In this document: positions 1-11,812 of the stretch, one piece after another | Position numbering within the stretch: position 1 is the stretch's first letter | How the letters are laid out: every line of letters begins with the position of its first letter | Source of the DNA: Welwitschia mirabilis | Lineage: Eukaryota; Gnetophyta; Gnetopsida; Welwitschiales | Length of the DNA stretch: 64,000 bases | Assembly (NCBI GenBank): GCA_051453625.1 | Contig: JBOZIK010000001.1 | Coordinates: forward strand, 294,766,488 to 294,830,487 | Reading direction: 5' to 3' | The notes under the pieces: model-generated | Told to the model about the DNA's origin: nothing | The model's database searches: none | The model's input: the letters and a program-made list of their open reading frames with translations, nothing else | Position numbers and translations under genes: made by a program

Positions 1-850
1 ATTCTACTAGCTATTTGTCTATTTCCAAAAACAATTACTAGCTTAATCAATAATTTAATTAGAGATCTCATTTGGTTAGATTGTAGATCTCACAATAGGC
101 TCCATCTTATTAACTTTGAATAAATTGCCATGCCAAAAAAACAAGGAGTCCTTGGGGTAAGAAAAACTTTAGATATTAGTAAATGCACTATTGCTAAGTA
201 CTATTATAGATTTATGTAGAAAAAATATTTCTTGGATAAAGTTTTTTAAAGAGGATTACAAAGACAAGTGTAGACATTACATATTTTGGAGGCAAATGCT
301 TTTATCCATAAGAGAAATTTGGCCTTAGATGCTTGAAAATAAAACCCTTCCTACTTAAAATGGGAAAATAAGCATTTCGAAAATGTAGCACACTCTGTTT
401 GAATATGATAATAGATGGAAGAGGTTATGGAAAAGCTTGATTTTCTTGAGAAAATTAAGATGTTTTAGTGGTATATGTTGAAGAGATGTATTTCTATAGC
501 GGATAAGCTCATTCCAAGGAACTTAAAATAGGATTATCCCATGTGCCATGAAGACAATGAGACTTAACACTACTTGTTCATCTAATGTTCTTTTGTAAAA
601 GATCTTTGGGGAGCCATGAACATATCTCCTTCCTATATTTTTAGCTTGAACAACTTCAAATCTCTCAGGAAAAATAACATCACTATTATTAGAGCTTGGC
701 TATTATGGAAGGATAGGTGTAACTTTATTTTTTAGCATGAAAAAATCTCTCTTAAAGTTAAAATTCAGAATCATTTAGAAGAATGGAGAATTAGATAAGA
801 TCAATAACTATAAAAGAAGATCTTACTTAAACCTTACAAACAAAAGTGAA
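1..850 (+). pseudogene. LINE (L1-type) reverse transcriptase 3' part with zf-RVT domain, degenerate
   Basis: Reading the plus strand through stops and frame changes gives the C-terminal part of a plant non-LTR retrotransposon ORF2. Around 124-162 it reads IAMPKKQGVLGVR, the block that follows the RT fingers/thumb in plant L1 elements (usually C-P-K-x-G-G-L-G-I-R). From about 475 comes the zinc-binding region that follows RT (zf-RVT family): MLKRCISIADKLIPRNLK, then CHEDNET, then CSFVKDLWGAMN, then a W-L-L-W-K-D-R-C block near 700. The N-terminal endonuclease and the RT catalytic core lie outside the window or are lost. Stops inside the conserved blocks (ET-stop-H near 565, FI-stop-C near 583, IF-stop-H near 735) fit CAA/CAG codons changed to TAA/TAG. 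No poly(A) tail was seen at the end, so the 3' limit is approximate. Confidence 0.8.
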
Positions 851-2550
851 TTTAAATTGTAGAAAGGTGCACAATAGGGAGTGTTTGAACTGTGCTGCAC
901 AGCAGTATTAGAACTATGTTAGAGCACTTATGCCCATAGTAACCTTAGCATGCTAGAAGATATGATGAAGGCCTTAAGAATAGAACCATTTAGGCACAAC
1001 GCATTGTTCAACCATGAAAAAACTTAGGAGGCCTTCTAAGCTATATGATGGGATTATTATGTGATAAGCCTTAAGCGTCATGATCTAGATCTTTCTAAGG
1101 AGTTCTTCAGAAACTGGAATGGCAGATTTACAAGAATAGGTAACATTGTCATTTTTATTGAAATTCCTTCTATTCGTGATGCCATACGTATAGCATCAAA
1201 GTGTATTAAGCTCAAAATAAGTGCTCCTAAATCATCCTGGTGCCTCAGTTTAAAAGAATCATAGGAAAAACTTTAAAAATTGATTCTTAAGCAGCTTTGA
1301 TTATGAAGTACTTCGCCTTGAAAAGACATTTTCATTAAAGAGATGAGCTTCATTTCCATTTTCTTGTTATCATAATGAGATAATTTCGGATAGATCTCCC
1401 TTTTTTCTCTTATTAGATTCATTCCATGAGTCTCTGCAAAGGTGTAAGATAAGACATGAAGGTTTCATTTGGCTTCATCATTAAAGAAAAATATAGATAG
1501 TTGTAGGAGTTTTAGGTTGGTAAGATATTATAAGAGGGCTTATTCAAAAGTTGCTACTATGGGATCCTCTTAAATATAGTTAGAGTGATGAGGAGTATGG
1601 TCTGCTCGCACTTGTGGGGCACACTGATGATACTTTAGAAGATTTAAAAAAAACTCTATCAATCTGATACATAAGAAACTAAGCAACAACAACAAAAAGA
1701 AGAAGTATAAAAAGATAAGTCTGAGCCTATTACTATTAGTCCACTTAGACAAATTCCTTGTAATGTCCACTTTTTTCCATCCAAAAACAATCATAATGGT
1801 GATAAAGGATTAGCTAGCGGAAGTCCATATTATGGCTAAAACTCAGAAAACAAAGGAAAAGTGACTAATATCTAATGATATAGTGAAGCCCATAGGTTGG
1901 TAATCCAACTCATAATCTAGGTAAGTAGTTTACTATACAAAGATAATGCTTAGTTGATATTTATGTTGATCCTAATTATCTTATGTCTAAAGTATTAAAA
2001 TATTTAACAACATAAAAATCGATCTATCATTAATAGTTGGATTAGTATACATACTGAAAATTATTTATAGGGAGATTTTATTGAAGGAGATAAATCTAGG
2101 CATCCCTAAGTTCACAAGGACTTGAGAAATGTTAAAATTATAAATTATAAGTTGTGTTTTTTACACATAGGGAATACCATAGCAAGTCATAATCTTACTA
2201 GTTTTTTTAATTGGTATGATTATAAGTCACTTATAGAATTAAACATTAATAACATCAGAATCAATAATATATTAGGGTAAATCAACAAGACTTGGGATTC
2301 GACTAAAGACCTAAAGGTTATTACTATTTCTTTTATAAATCACACCATCGGTCTACATGTTCGTTTCCTCTTATAAAATTTTTCTCTTATAAAATTAATG
2401 GTTATTTCATTTTATTTATGAAAATATTTATAAAAGTAGTAAACTATTCACAAATGAAGTTAGTAGGCATCGGAACAGGACCTCTACCATAAGTCTCTAA
2501 TTTCTTTAGAACAACCAATTCAGCTATGCGAATGTTAGACTGATATTTTA
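851..2550. other. Unassigned AT-rich spacer after the LINE
   Basis: No domain was recognised. A 67-codon plus-strand open frame at 1,061-1,264 resembles nothing I know and has no start context, intron borders or neighbours to support it. The sequence is AT-rich and CpG-poor, like most of the window. Confidence 0.5.
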
Positions 2551-2697
2551 TAATTATTTCTTATAATCACATCGAGGGCGACTATCATTGCAATAACGAT
2601 TTTAATAGTCAATCCATGCATTGAATCACTACATTCGGCAAAGTAGAGTGCATTCTGAGTCAGGGCACTGAGTGGGTGAAAAGATCTGAACGCTTAC

Positions 2698-2853
2698 ATG
2701 GAGGAGGAGTTCGGCTAGAAGAAGCCTGAAGGGGAACGTTAAACTTCTTGGGTATTGGAAGAATGCGATTGAGGACAAGATGAAATGGAGTTGGGCTTTG
2801 TCCTGTACTCCATGCAGCAAGGAGACTAGCTCTTGACAGGGAGGACGCCTCAT
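2698..2853 (-). CDS. Candidate first coding exon (52 codons) ending at a GTAAGCG splice donor; product unknown
   Basis: On the minus strand an ATG at 2,853 follows a CT-rich leader, with A at -3. It opens a frame of exactly 52 codons (starting MRRPPCQELVSLLHG, ending RLLLAELLLH) before CAT|GTAAGCG, a good plant splice donor in phase 0. Read without splicing, the frame runs to 2,629. I recognise no family. The middle is hydrophobic and Leu/Phe-rich, and no transit or signal peptide is clear. No continuation was found at lower coordinates, so if real it is a truncated gene or its later exons lie outside the window. It is reported because it coincides with the CpG-retaining island. Chance is a real alternative. 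Confidence 0.22.
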
Positions 2854-2884
2854 GCTAATGCTGGATGCTCAGACAGGCGATGGG

Positions 2885-2910
2885 GAGAGGGAGAGAGAGA
2901 GAGAGAGCGA
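2885..2910. repeat. (GA)n microsatellite
   Basis: Purine tract of GGGAGA and GAGA units. On the minus strand it reads as a CT tract just upstream of the candidate exon start at 2,853. Confidence 0.85.
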
Positions 2911-3055
2911 ATGTGCAAGAAGGAGAGGAGTAGAGACAAGATGGACAAGTCTCAGACACGGAGATGGAGGGAAGCAGACTACATGTTGAGGGACGCGAGG
3001 AATAGCAGCACAGCGGAGGGACACGAGGAACAACAACGCACAACATGAAAAAGGA

Positions 3056-3303
3056 NNNNNNNNNNNNNNNNNNNNNNNNNNNNNNNNNNNNNNNNNNNNN
3101 NNNNNNNNNNNNNNNNNNNNNNNNNNNNNNNNNNNNNNNNNNNNNNNNNNNNNNNNNNNNNNNNNNNNNNNNNNNNNNNNNNNNNNNNNNNNNNNNNNNN
3201 NNNNNNNNNNNNNNNNNNNNNNNNNNNNNNNNNNNNNNNNNNNNNNNNNNNNNNNNNNNNNNNNNNNNNNNNNNNNNNNNNNNNNNNNNNNNNNNNNNNN
3301 NNN
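3056..3303. other. Assembly gap (248 N)
   Basis: The gap sits in the middle of the CpG-retaining island. Frames that run through it are artefacts of reading N. Confidence 0.98.
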
Positions 3304-3763
3304 GCCATCGAAGAAAACGCGCTTGAAAAGGAAGAGAGGAAATGATAGCCAGCGGTGACACAGAGAGAAAGAGCTTGAAAGAAAAACGTTGGGTTGCAGG
3401 GAGATCAAATAGCTAAGCAGTGCACAGACCAACAAAGTAATTTGATCGATAACTTCCTCGCTTAACTTCAGTCAGAGGCTCCCATCAATACACAAAATTT
3501 TATAAATTAGGCTTCACAAAAGAAGTGGCCATGGGATTTAAATTAACTGTATTTCCTTATCTAAAAATAATGATGTTGTAAGCAAGAAATGTATTGCAAA
3601 GGAAACATTAATGGTGGTTAAGGAGTCAAGAAGAACTTAATTGATTTTAAGAGTTTCTTATGTAAACTTTATTTTTGTGTGTTTAAGAACGTAAGACCAC
3701 TTGTAATTTAGTGTACTACTACTTTTCTAGGCTTAGGTAGTAAATAAATTAATTGAGAAAACT

Positions 3764-3850
3764 TGTGCTTAAAGAGACTTGAACTCTTAACTCCTTATTT
3801 AACTTTTAGTTAACTTAACCATCATGCTCTAGCTCTATTTAAGTTAAAAA
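3764..3850 (-). repeat. tRNA-related SINE-like head (A-box and B-box candidates)
   Basis: On the minus strand, a TAGAGCATGATGGTTAAG segment resembles a pol III A box and is followed about 35 bases later by GAGTTCAAGTCTC, which fits the B-box form GRTTCRANNC. The order and spacing match the tRNA-derived head of plant SINEs. It does not fold as a proper tRNA cloverleaf by eye, so it is not called as a tRNA gene. No poly(A) or poly(T) tail was found, and the downstream limit on the minus strand is unknown. Confidence 0.33.
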
Positions 3851-5639
3851 TGCAAGAAAATATTTAATACTTAATATAAACTAAAGTCTTTTATATGACA
3901 AACTAATACTAATCATCATCAATCGTGGGGTCCAAGTAATTTCCTTCCTAAGGACCATAAGCTAAAAAAATGTATAGATTGCTTTAAAGAATAAACATCT
4001 CATTCCAACAGAAAAGAGATGTAATTCAAGTAAGAAAGGATTAAATTTTATATATGAAAAATCCTCATAATAAATAGCAATTAAATTCTTCAAGCGAAAA
4101 ATAGAATTGTTTCATTGTATTCAACTATAGCATAAAAACTGATAAATGAATGTATCATCCAATTACAACTAGGAAAATATGCAATTGCAACAACTAATTT
4201 AAATAAACAACACCCAGCTATAAGCAACCATTTCCTGCATCCTCACTTGCATTGGTTCTTATACATGCTAGTTTCCAATATGTCCCACGACAATGAATAG
4301 GTAGGGAAGAAGGGATTCCAAAACAAGGAAAGGGGTTACACTTCAAGGAGAACAACCAAGACCTCTCATCAGCTTATGTAACTTCTTTACTATTGGTGCA
4401 CAACACATATTCCAGTAATCCAAATGCACCGTACTAGAAGGGGGTATTAATAATATAAGTTGTGCACATATCTTCCTTTTTTGCTCTGGCAGTCTGGTCC
4501 TAATGCCTTGGGACCCCAAATAGAGAGATACACTCCCTGAAGTCTGTACAGATGGTTACTTTGGATAGTTTTAAATTTCATAATTTAATATTACACAACA
4601 TAAGTCTATGGTCTAATAAGATAATCATGTATAAGGCTTACGAAAGGGTTAGTCTACAAGACTCAGTCNNNNNNNNNNNNNNNNNNNNNNNNNNNNNNNN
4701 NNNNNNNNNNNNNNNNNNNNNNNNNNNNNNNNNNNNNNNNNNNNNNNNNNNNNNNNNNNNNNNNNNNNNNNNNNNNNNNNNNNNNNNNNNNNNNNNNNNN
4801 NNNNNNNNNNNNNNNNNNNNNNNNNNNNNNNNNNNNNNNNNNNNNNNNNNNNNNNNNNNNNNNNNNNNNNNNNNNNNNNNNNNNNNNNNNNNNNNNNNNN
4901 NNNNNNNNNNNNNNNNNNNNNNNNNNNNNNNNNNNNNNNNNNNNNNNNNNNNNNNNNNNNNNNNNNNNNNNNNNNNNNNNNNNNNNNNNNNNNNNNNNNN
5001 NNNNNNNNNNNNNNNNNNNNNNNNNNNNNNNNNNNNNNNNNNNNNNNNNNNNNNNNNNTTTCATTAATATCAAAATGTTTTACATAGTTTAGAAACCTTA
5101 TTAATTAAAGCTTACAAAATGTGGGTTATAACATGTGAATAGTAATATAACGATATCTGATAAATTAAGTTAACTGCATAGGATAGATAACATGAACAAA
5201 TACTTTAGATCACTTATACTTACCATTGTATGAATAAGATAAAGTTAAGAGAAATTTATATCAAGCTGCAGTTTATTTCTAGAATACATCAACTAATTTG
5301 GTGATAAACTACATCAATAGAAAATCATGCATAAACAATAGTAAATGCCACAATTAACTGAATCTTTAATTTAACTAACAAAGTAATAACTCTAAGTTAT
5401 TCTTTCAATAATTTTAAAAGTAATAATGTGCAAACACTTTGGTTTTACTATGACTTTTATTATAAATATTATTATTTTAAACAATTTGAAACTAGAATTA
5501 TTATAATTATTAAATTTCAAATATTTAATTTACTATCTAAGGACTAGAAAGGTTTTCTCACCTTAACAGAAATTTAGACATGACATTCCTCCTCCTAAAT
5601 TTACTCCTACTAAATACCACTTTGTTATAAACCTATTAG
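3851..5639. other. Spacer with a 390-N gap; no gene seen
   Basis: AT-rich DNA. The stretch 4,190-4,560 is somewhat richer in GC and lower in stops but matches no family I can recognise on either strand. The gap runs 4,669-5,058. Confidence 0.5.
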
Positions 5640-5832
5640 GGTATGCTAGTTTAGAGCCTACATATGATTAGAACTGAGAACCAGGGCTAACTAAATTAGA
5701 TGCTAATGTATAGGGTTTTGATTACCACAGTGACTTCTATAGAGCTTGGAAAAATAGCTTTTAAGCTATCTTGTAATCTTCTCATGTGTTAGTTTATAAT
5801 ATATATTTACTGTTTCTCAAAAAAAAAAAAGA
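5640..5832 (+). mobile_element. 3' end of a poly(A)-tailed insertion (non-LTR element or retrocopy)
   Basis: A stretch of somewhat higher GC ends in CTGTTTCTC followed by a run of 12 A at about 5,819-5,830 and an interrupted A-rich tail. The last ~80 bases (GCTTGGAAAAATAG... then TTGTAATCTTCTC) read like a 3' UTR. A tail at an abrupt end is the mark of LINE/SINE or retrocopy insertion. No coding domain is visible, so the class is not settled. Confidence 0.35.
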
Positions 5833-8800
5833 AAAGGCAAGATGGCTAATGTTTGAATTCATAAAATTTAAAACTGATCCATCTAAAATGCAAATAAAAT
5901 GTTGAAAACATGCCACCAATGAAACATTACTACATACAAAAAGGAATACAAAATGCTGCCTTCATGGAAAAACACTTTTGGTCATTATCAAAAACTCACT
6001 TTTGAATTCATCTTTCCATTTATAGAAACTACACTAAGATTAATAAGATAATAAATAATGTGAGCCTAAGATTAATATAAGCATTGCAAAGCCACTTCTC
6101 TTCTACACAAAAGACAAGCTGTTTCTAAATAATCAAATGGAAATACCATAGTAGACAAAGCTTACTTATATGCAGATTTGATAATCTTGCACCTAATAAT
6201 TCAAATTATTATCAGTTCTTCAAAAATAAAATGCAAGAGGGAAATTAAGAAACATCATAAACTACATGGACCATGTAAATATTTTCTATAAAGAAAGCAT
6301 GAAAAAAATAAATCACTTCCTCTAACATATGAACAAAAAAGAAGCATCACTTGCAAATCTTACTATTATAATCACATACCTTTTTCTTCTACTAATATGG
6401 ATTATCAATCTTTTTGACATATTCAGTAGTTAATAGTTGAGAACATTTAATGATAGAAAATTTCACATAGTAGAGATGAGAATTTGAGACACATAATAAA
6501 TATCTCAAAGTTTTATTGGCAAGTAAAGCCATGAGTAGCACCAATGGGGGATATTTTAGGTCTTAATTGGAAACAATTACATAAATTCAAAGATAACAAA
6601 CTTAACATTAAATTGCTTCATCAAAAAATCAATTAAAAAATTACTATAATTGATTTAATTGAATCATATTTCATTGATTTGCAATTGATCTTTAATATTC
6701 TTCATATAATTGACTTGTTGGAATTGTCACTCTATTCATTAGACACTACATGTTGAATATATGTTACTACAAAATTCACATACAACAACATTTAAAGATA
6801 TCATTGACTTCTTACATGAAACACATTCACTATAAATTACACTTCTATTTGATTTCCAACAAAACAAGGGTAAATGGTATCCTTAAATTCAGTCTTACAT
6901 ACATCTTACATGTTATTTAAAGCACGTCATTAAGTTATTCTAGGGAAAACTTTGTTTCATGGGACAAAAGCACATGGGATTGGAAATCACAATGAGATTA
7001 GAAAGCAAGAATGAAAAGGTTTTAGAGCTTATCCTTAGTTTTTAAAAAGGCCAACCACAAACTTCATATAAGCCTATAGTAATATCATGAAGTACTTCCT
7101 CATTTTACAACATTTGATGGAGTGATACTCTTGGTATCTCAACTGATTAAAAAGATAAAGAAGCCCTAATAAGATAAAAAGAAGACTTCATACTATGTTG
7201 GATGGAACTTGACTTTTTATAGCAAGGAATGGAGCATCAAAGAATTTCATGATAAGCATGGAATGTAATAATGATAAGACCAAGAGGCAACGTGAACTAT
7301 AAACCTAAATTGCCCTTACTATTTTAGCAGCTTTTAACCATTTGTTATAAAGAAAGAAAATACATATTAGAAGAATGATCACTCCAAAATGTAGATAATC
7401 TATAAAGGATACTATTTCCATTCATCTCCACTATATACCAGAATAAGATGGTGAAGGTTGAGCAGTTCATTAGGGATTTAATAACTAATATAAATAATGA
7501 TCTTCAAAAAGTTAAATTCTATATCTCATGTAATTTTAAAAATTTTTATTTTTCATTTTAGTTACAAGATGAAATATTTGATTATATCATGCATGTGTAA
7601 GAGAAAATATTTCATTATATCATCCATAAAATCTAAATATCTATCTTAATCCAAAAATGTTGACATACAAATGTACAAACAACTACATCAAATTTTTATT
7701 TAATTAGATACTATTTTTAAAAATCCCAAAGTAGTCAAATAATAAGAGTATCTTCAAAGATATCAAGCATGCTAAGAATCTGCTTATCAATAGGAGAAAA
7801 GAAAATTAGAAATAAACATTTATTTCTCTTAACCAAAAAGATTTGTAGATTTAGCCTTCAAGGTATATCATCTAAAATCCACAAATATAAAAGAGTTAAA
7901 AAGAAACATACTTTTAACATATGAATAAAATTTTTTCAAGATAAACTATATATTTTCTGAAATTTATGATAAATAAATAGTGAAAGAAAATAAATCAAAA
8001 TAAAAATAGCACAAAGGATTTTATGTGGTCTAAACAATGGTTGTCTGATAGAGCCGAGACAACTTTTCACTTTTACTTTTCCCTTAGAAAATATTCATGT
8101 ATAACTCCTTCTATAATGTTTTCTCTTTTAAGATTTCTACATCCATGGAATAGTTTTCATCCATGTTGAACACTTTAGTGTTAATGTAAATCTCGCATAA
8201 TAGATCATCCATCTTAAATATTTCATCTTTAGTTAAGATTTGGTTTAATGAATTAAGTAGCCACTTTGCACAACATGTGAAAGGAAAAGAGTAATGATAT
8301 GTTTCTATTATGCTTTTAATTGGATAAATGATTTTATTTTAAGAAAGTCATGAGGAGGTTGTTGGAACATGGTAGTTCATAGAGTAATAAGTATTATAAA
8401 AATTTTAGGTTCTAAAAAAACACAAATCATAAGGATAAGAAATAAACGTTTAAAGGCTAATTGTTATCAGACACTGATACATAAGCACATAAAAAAAAGT
8501 AAATAGAACACAAAATAAAAATGAAGTCTAGATGAATAAACAATTCATAATAAATAAGAAAGTAACAAACAAGCATTACCATCAACCTAGATGAGAGGTG
8601 TAAAAAGATGGCTCAACCTCAAATTATAATTCCAAAAAAATCAACTAAAATAATATAAATAAAAAGGCATACAGTTTAAAATAAACACTTGCGAAAGTAC
8701 AATATTAATGGATGAGGTAGATGAGATAGACCTCTTTCACATGCGTTATTGATGTCATTCATATTTTTTATAATGATTACTAAAGAAAAGCAGTCTCCTA

Positions 8801-10358
8801 ATTGCTAGAATGCCCTAATCACTATTTCTTGAAGTCAAAGATCACCATTACTAATGTAATAAGAGAATTTAAAAAAATTTAAATTTGGTAATAAGGTTAA
8901 TAACACTATAATCCTTTAATCAATAAATTTAGGGGTTTAATAATTATAGTATTTTCAAAACAACTTTTGAGCCTATATTTTTGCAATTTTATTTTAAGAA
9001 CATAGAATATGTTAATAAACATTCAGCCCATAATAAACATAGTTCACTTAGATTTTCTATGTTATAGAAGAGTTGTTGTGTGATATTTTTCACAGGATTG
9101 GACAACTTAAGCCTAAGTACTATAAGAAATAAAGTAAGAAAAACATGAGTAATATGCAATTGCAGATAGCTGGAAAACATTTTCACAAGTCAAACCTTGC
9201 ATATTTATAAGCTCCAATATTTGTTTTGACATAGCTTTGACATTGGGGGAAAACATAAAAAAGTATTATATCAAAACATATTCAACATGAATTAAGAAAA
9301 CTTAATGATATGATTCATTAAATTAAAGGATTAAGAAGGAATTCCTTATAAATAATTTAAGATTAAAATGTACTTACTATCTATTGTAAAGTATTAACTA
9401 CATTAACAAATTATTGATGCATCTCCATTGATAAAACAACCCTTGACTTTTATAAGGTGAAGGGGTACATAGTCTCATGATTATTTCATTATCTTTATTA
9501 AAATCACCTTAGTCATTCCTTTTCTTAATTTATTTATTACTTTTTTTTGGCCCCTCATTCATAGTAAATTCATGCTTTCCATCCTCTACTTTGCACTTAT
9601 TTTTAGCATTTTTATTGCCATCTCCATGCCTCTGGTCATTTCTACTATTAGCATTTGTCCTCTTTTTTCTTATAACATGTTCCCATATATTCTTTAGCTT
9701 TGCAAATGTCACAGGTTTTAGTAAATAATGTTAATGCTCTGTGTATCATTCTATGTTCTTAGAGTCCTAACATATTACATTGAAATGGTATCAAAGATGC
9801 AGTGTTTTCATTTTAAGTTCTTCTAGGGCTTTGTACTTAATTAGGCTTGAGTAGCTATTTAAAAACCTTTAAAGATTCTCATTTTTTCATATATTTCAAA
9901 CCTTTCCATTTAATAGAGTTCCTGCTTATGATTTCAGCAATTTAAATAATCAAAAGGACTACATGATTTAACATCTTAATCTACATTTTAAAAGTATGAT
10001 CAAAGCTAGCTCCATTTGATCAACCTAGATTGAAGTCATAGTGGTGAAAAAGTATCAAGACAATTGATATACCGAATATATATACAAATGTAACTAATTA
10101 CAATTAGATTTATTAAATCTTACATCACTAGAAATCTTAGGATCACAGATAAAAATAGGGTTTTCATTAAACATATGAACATGGTGTGATTTTACAAGAT
10201 CTCATTTGCTATTCTAAATGTTACAATACAAGAATCCAACAAATTGCACAAAAGAAAACCTATCAAGTATATATAAGAAATCCTAGAATTTATTTCCTAA
10301 TGTCTTTGTATAATGCAACACAAAAACTTAGTGGTGACATTCCAAATGAAGAAATCAC
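5833..10358. other. Gene-free AT-rich spacer
   Basis: No transposon protein, RNA gene or long open frame could be supported on either strand. Frames of 60-65 codons at 8,989-9,186 (-), 9,530-9,712 (-) and 10,186-10,380 (+) are the longest. They lack recognisable motifs and are within chance expectation. Confidence 0.5.
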
Positions 10359-10494
10359 TTATTTCAGTGTTCCTAAATAACATTAAACACAAATTAGTCA
10401 AGATTCTAAGATAACCTCATTTTCACTTATTTTAGTGGTTCTAAATAACATTAAACACAAATCAGTCAAGATTATAAGGTAACCTCATTTTTAC
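10359..10494. repeat. Tandem direct duplication, 68-bp period, two copies
   Basis: Copy 1 (10,359-10,426) and copy 2 (10,427-10,494) both run from TTATTT(C/T)AGTG through ACATTAAACACAAAT to TAACCTCATTTT. They differ at only a handful of positions and lie directly head to tail. Confidence 0.9.
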
Positions 10495-11508
10495 CTAGCT
10501 GTTTTGGTTTTTGTGTTAAGATTGTCTTAAGATTTAATTAGTTCTAACTATTGAAAAAAAATTAATTCAATCCATCTAAACAAGCATTAGATTCTTGAAT
10601 ATCCTCTTAGATTTGTAAACCTGATTCTTTGGCAACCATGATGACATATATAGGCTTTAGGGGACTATTAAGCCCTCTTGTGATCATAGAGAAATTAAAC
10701 TAAAGAGACTCCATTATCTTGCAATAGTTAAGGAAAATCTTACAACACTAAAGCATTATTTATTTTAGTAAACTTCATCATTAGAGGTCGATAATATTAT
10801 TAGTATTTCATAATCACTCTTAGAAAGCTCAAAAATAATTAGAATTAATACCCTTATGATTTAGTAAAAACTATCATCAATGTGTTTAAACATAAAAGGA
10901 AAATATTCAATATAGAAAAGAAAGTGAGAGACAACATGTTTGGCTTTAAATATTTAGATCAAAAGAAATATTTTTTATTTCTGCAAGTTTTTAGAAACTT
11001 AGAAATACCAAGTGTGAAGAGCATGTGTAATGAAAATTAGGTTAAAGATTTATTTTTAAAGAACTCAAATAGATAATGAAACTTATAGAATCTAAAATTC
11101 CAATTAGTTTTGAAAGCTAATCTATACAAAATTTTTAACTCGATTATACTTTTTAGCAAAAGTATCCAGTATGGGAAAAAATATTGAAGATAAAAAAACT
11201 AATTTAAAAGATGAAAAATTTATTTTTCTAATCTCTCTTCTTACTAGGTTGTGTGGGAGTATTCATATTTTGACATTCATTTAGATTACTTTTTCTAAAA
11301 AGATAAAAAATCCTATAATTATTTTCTAGATTATCGCTAATCATAAAGATAGCTTAGCTAGAATATTTAGGATTATAGATGTTAGGTATTTGTTATAATA
11401 TTAAGAGAATATAAAAGATAACAAGTGTAAAATATATGCTTAAATTATTTTTATTTGTTTTTTAAAATTTAATTAGTAAGTAAGAATAAGAATGAATCGA
11501 TTAGTAAT

Positions 11509-11790
11509 TTTTTTTTGAAATTCAAGGCAACTTCTGCAGCTTGGTGCTATAGATCGATTAGCCAATAATTAACCCAATCCACCCTAAGCAATCACCTAAA
11601 TAGGCATGCTATCCCTCATTATAGCTTGGCTAGGTCTGATGGTCTAATATTGAAAACATCCCACATCTATTACTATCCTTGAATAACCAAAGCAGTGGCG
11701 ATTTTATAAACTTGATCAAGAACATGCCTCCTAGGTATCACAAAGCTCTGTCATAATTTTGAAAGAGGAATTACTTATGGAATAATAATA
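11509..11790 (-). mobile_element. Possible A-tailed insertion (minus strand), class unknown
   Basis: A T-run at about 11,509-11,518 gives, on the minus strand, an A-tail after TTGAATTTC. The DNA behind it (to about 11,790) is richer in GC and keeps a few CpG, unlike its surroundings. This suggests a separately acquired segment such as a non-LTR element end. No protein domain was recognised. A 10-N scaffold gap follows at 11,803-11,812. Confidence 0.28.
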
Positions 11791-11812
11791 AAAATAAAAT
11801 TANNNNNNNNNN

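Larger units (their letters stand above)
2560..3480. promoter_or_regulatory. CpG-retaining, purine/pyrimidine-rich island (possible promoter and 5' UTR), interrupted by a gap
   Basis: This block differs from everything around it. It is much richer in G+C and holds roughly two dozen CpG dinucleotides in about 670 known bases, whereas neighbouring kilobases have only a few. On the minus strand it is rich in CT tracts, including a (CT)n run at about 2,885-2,910, as is common in plant core promoters and 5' UTRs. A gap (3,056-3,303) hides its centre. Promoter function is an inference from base composition. It could equally be a recent insertion or a collapsed repeat. Confidence 0.35.

Noticed and set aside
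2855-3435. Long minus-strand frames of 168 and 188 codons
   Set aside because: Most of their length is the N-run at 3,056-3,303; they are open only because N has no stops.
3764-3850. tRNA gene on the minus strand
   Set aside because: Box-like motifs are present, but no acceptor stem, anticodon stem or cloverleaf can be drawn; kept only as a SINE-like repeat.
4552-5073. Frames of 136-171 codons on both strands
   Set aside because: Artefacts of the 390-N gap at 4,669-5,058.
11520-11790. Conserved gene exon in the GC-richer patch
   Set aside because: Stops in all frames on both strands and no recognisable protein; the A-tail suggests an insertion.
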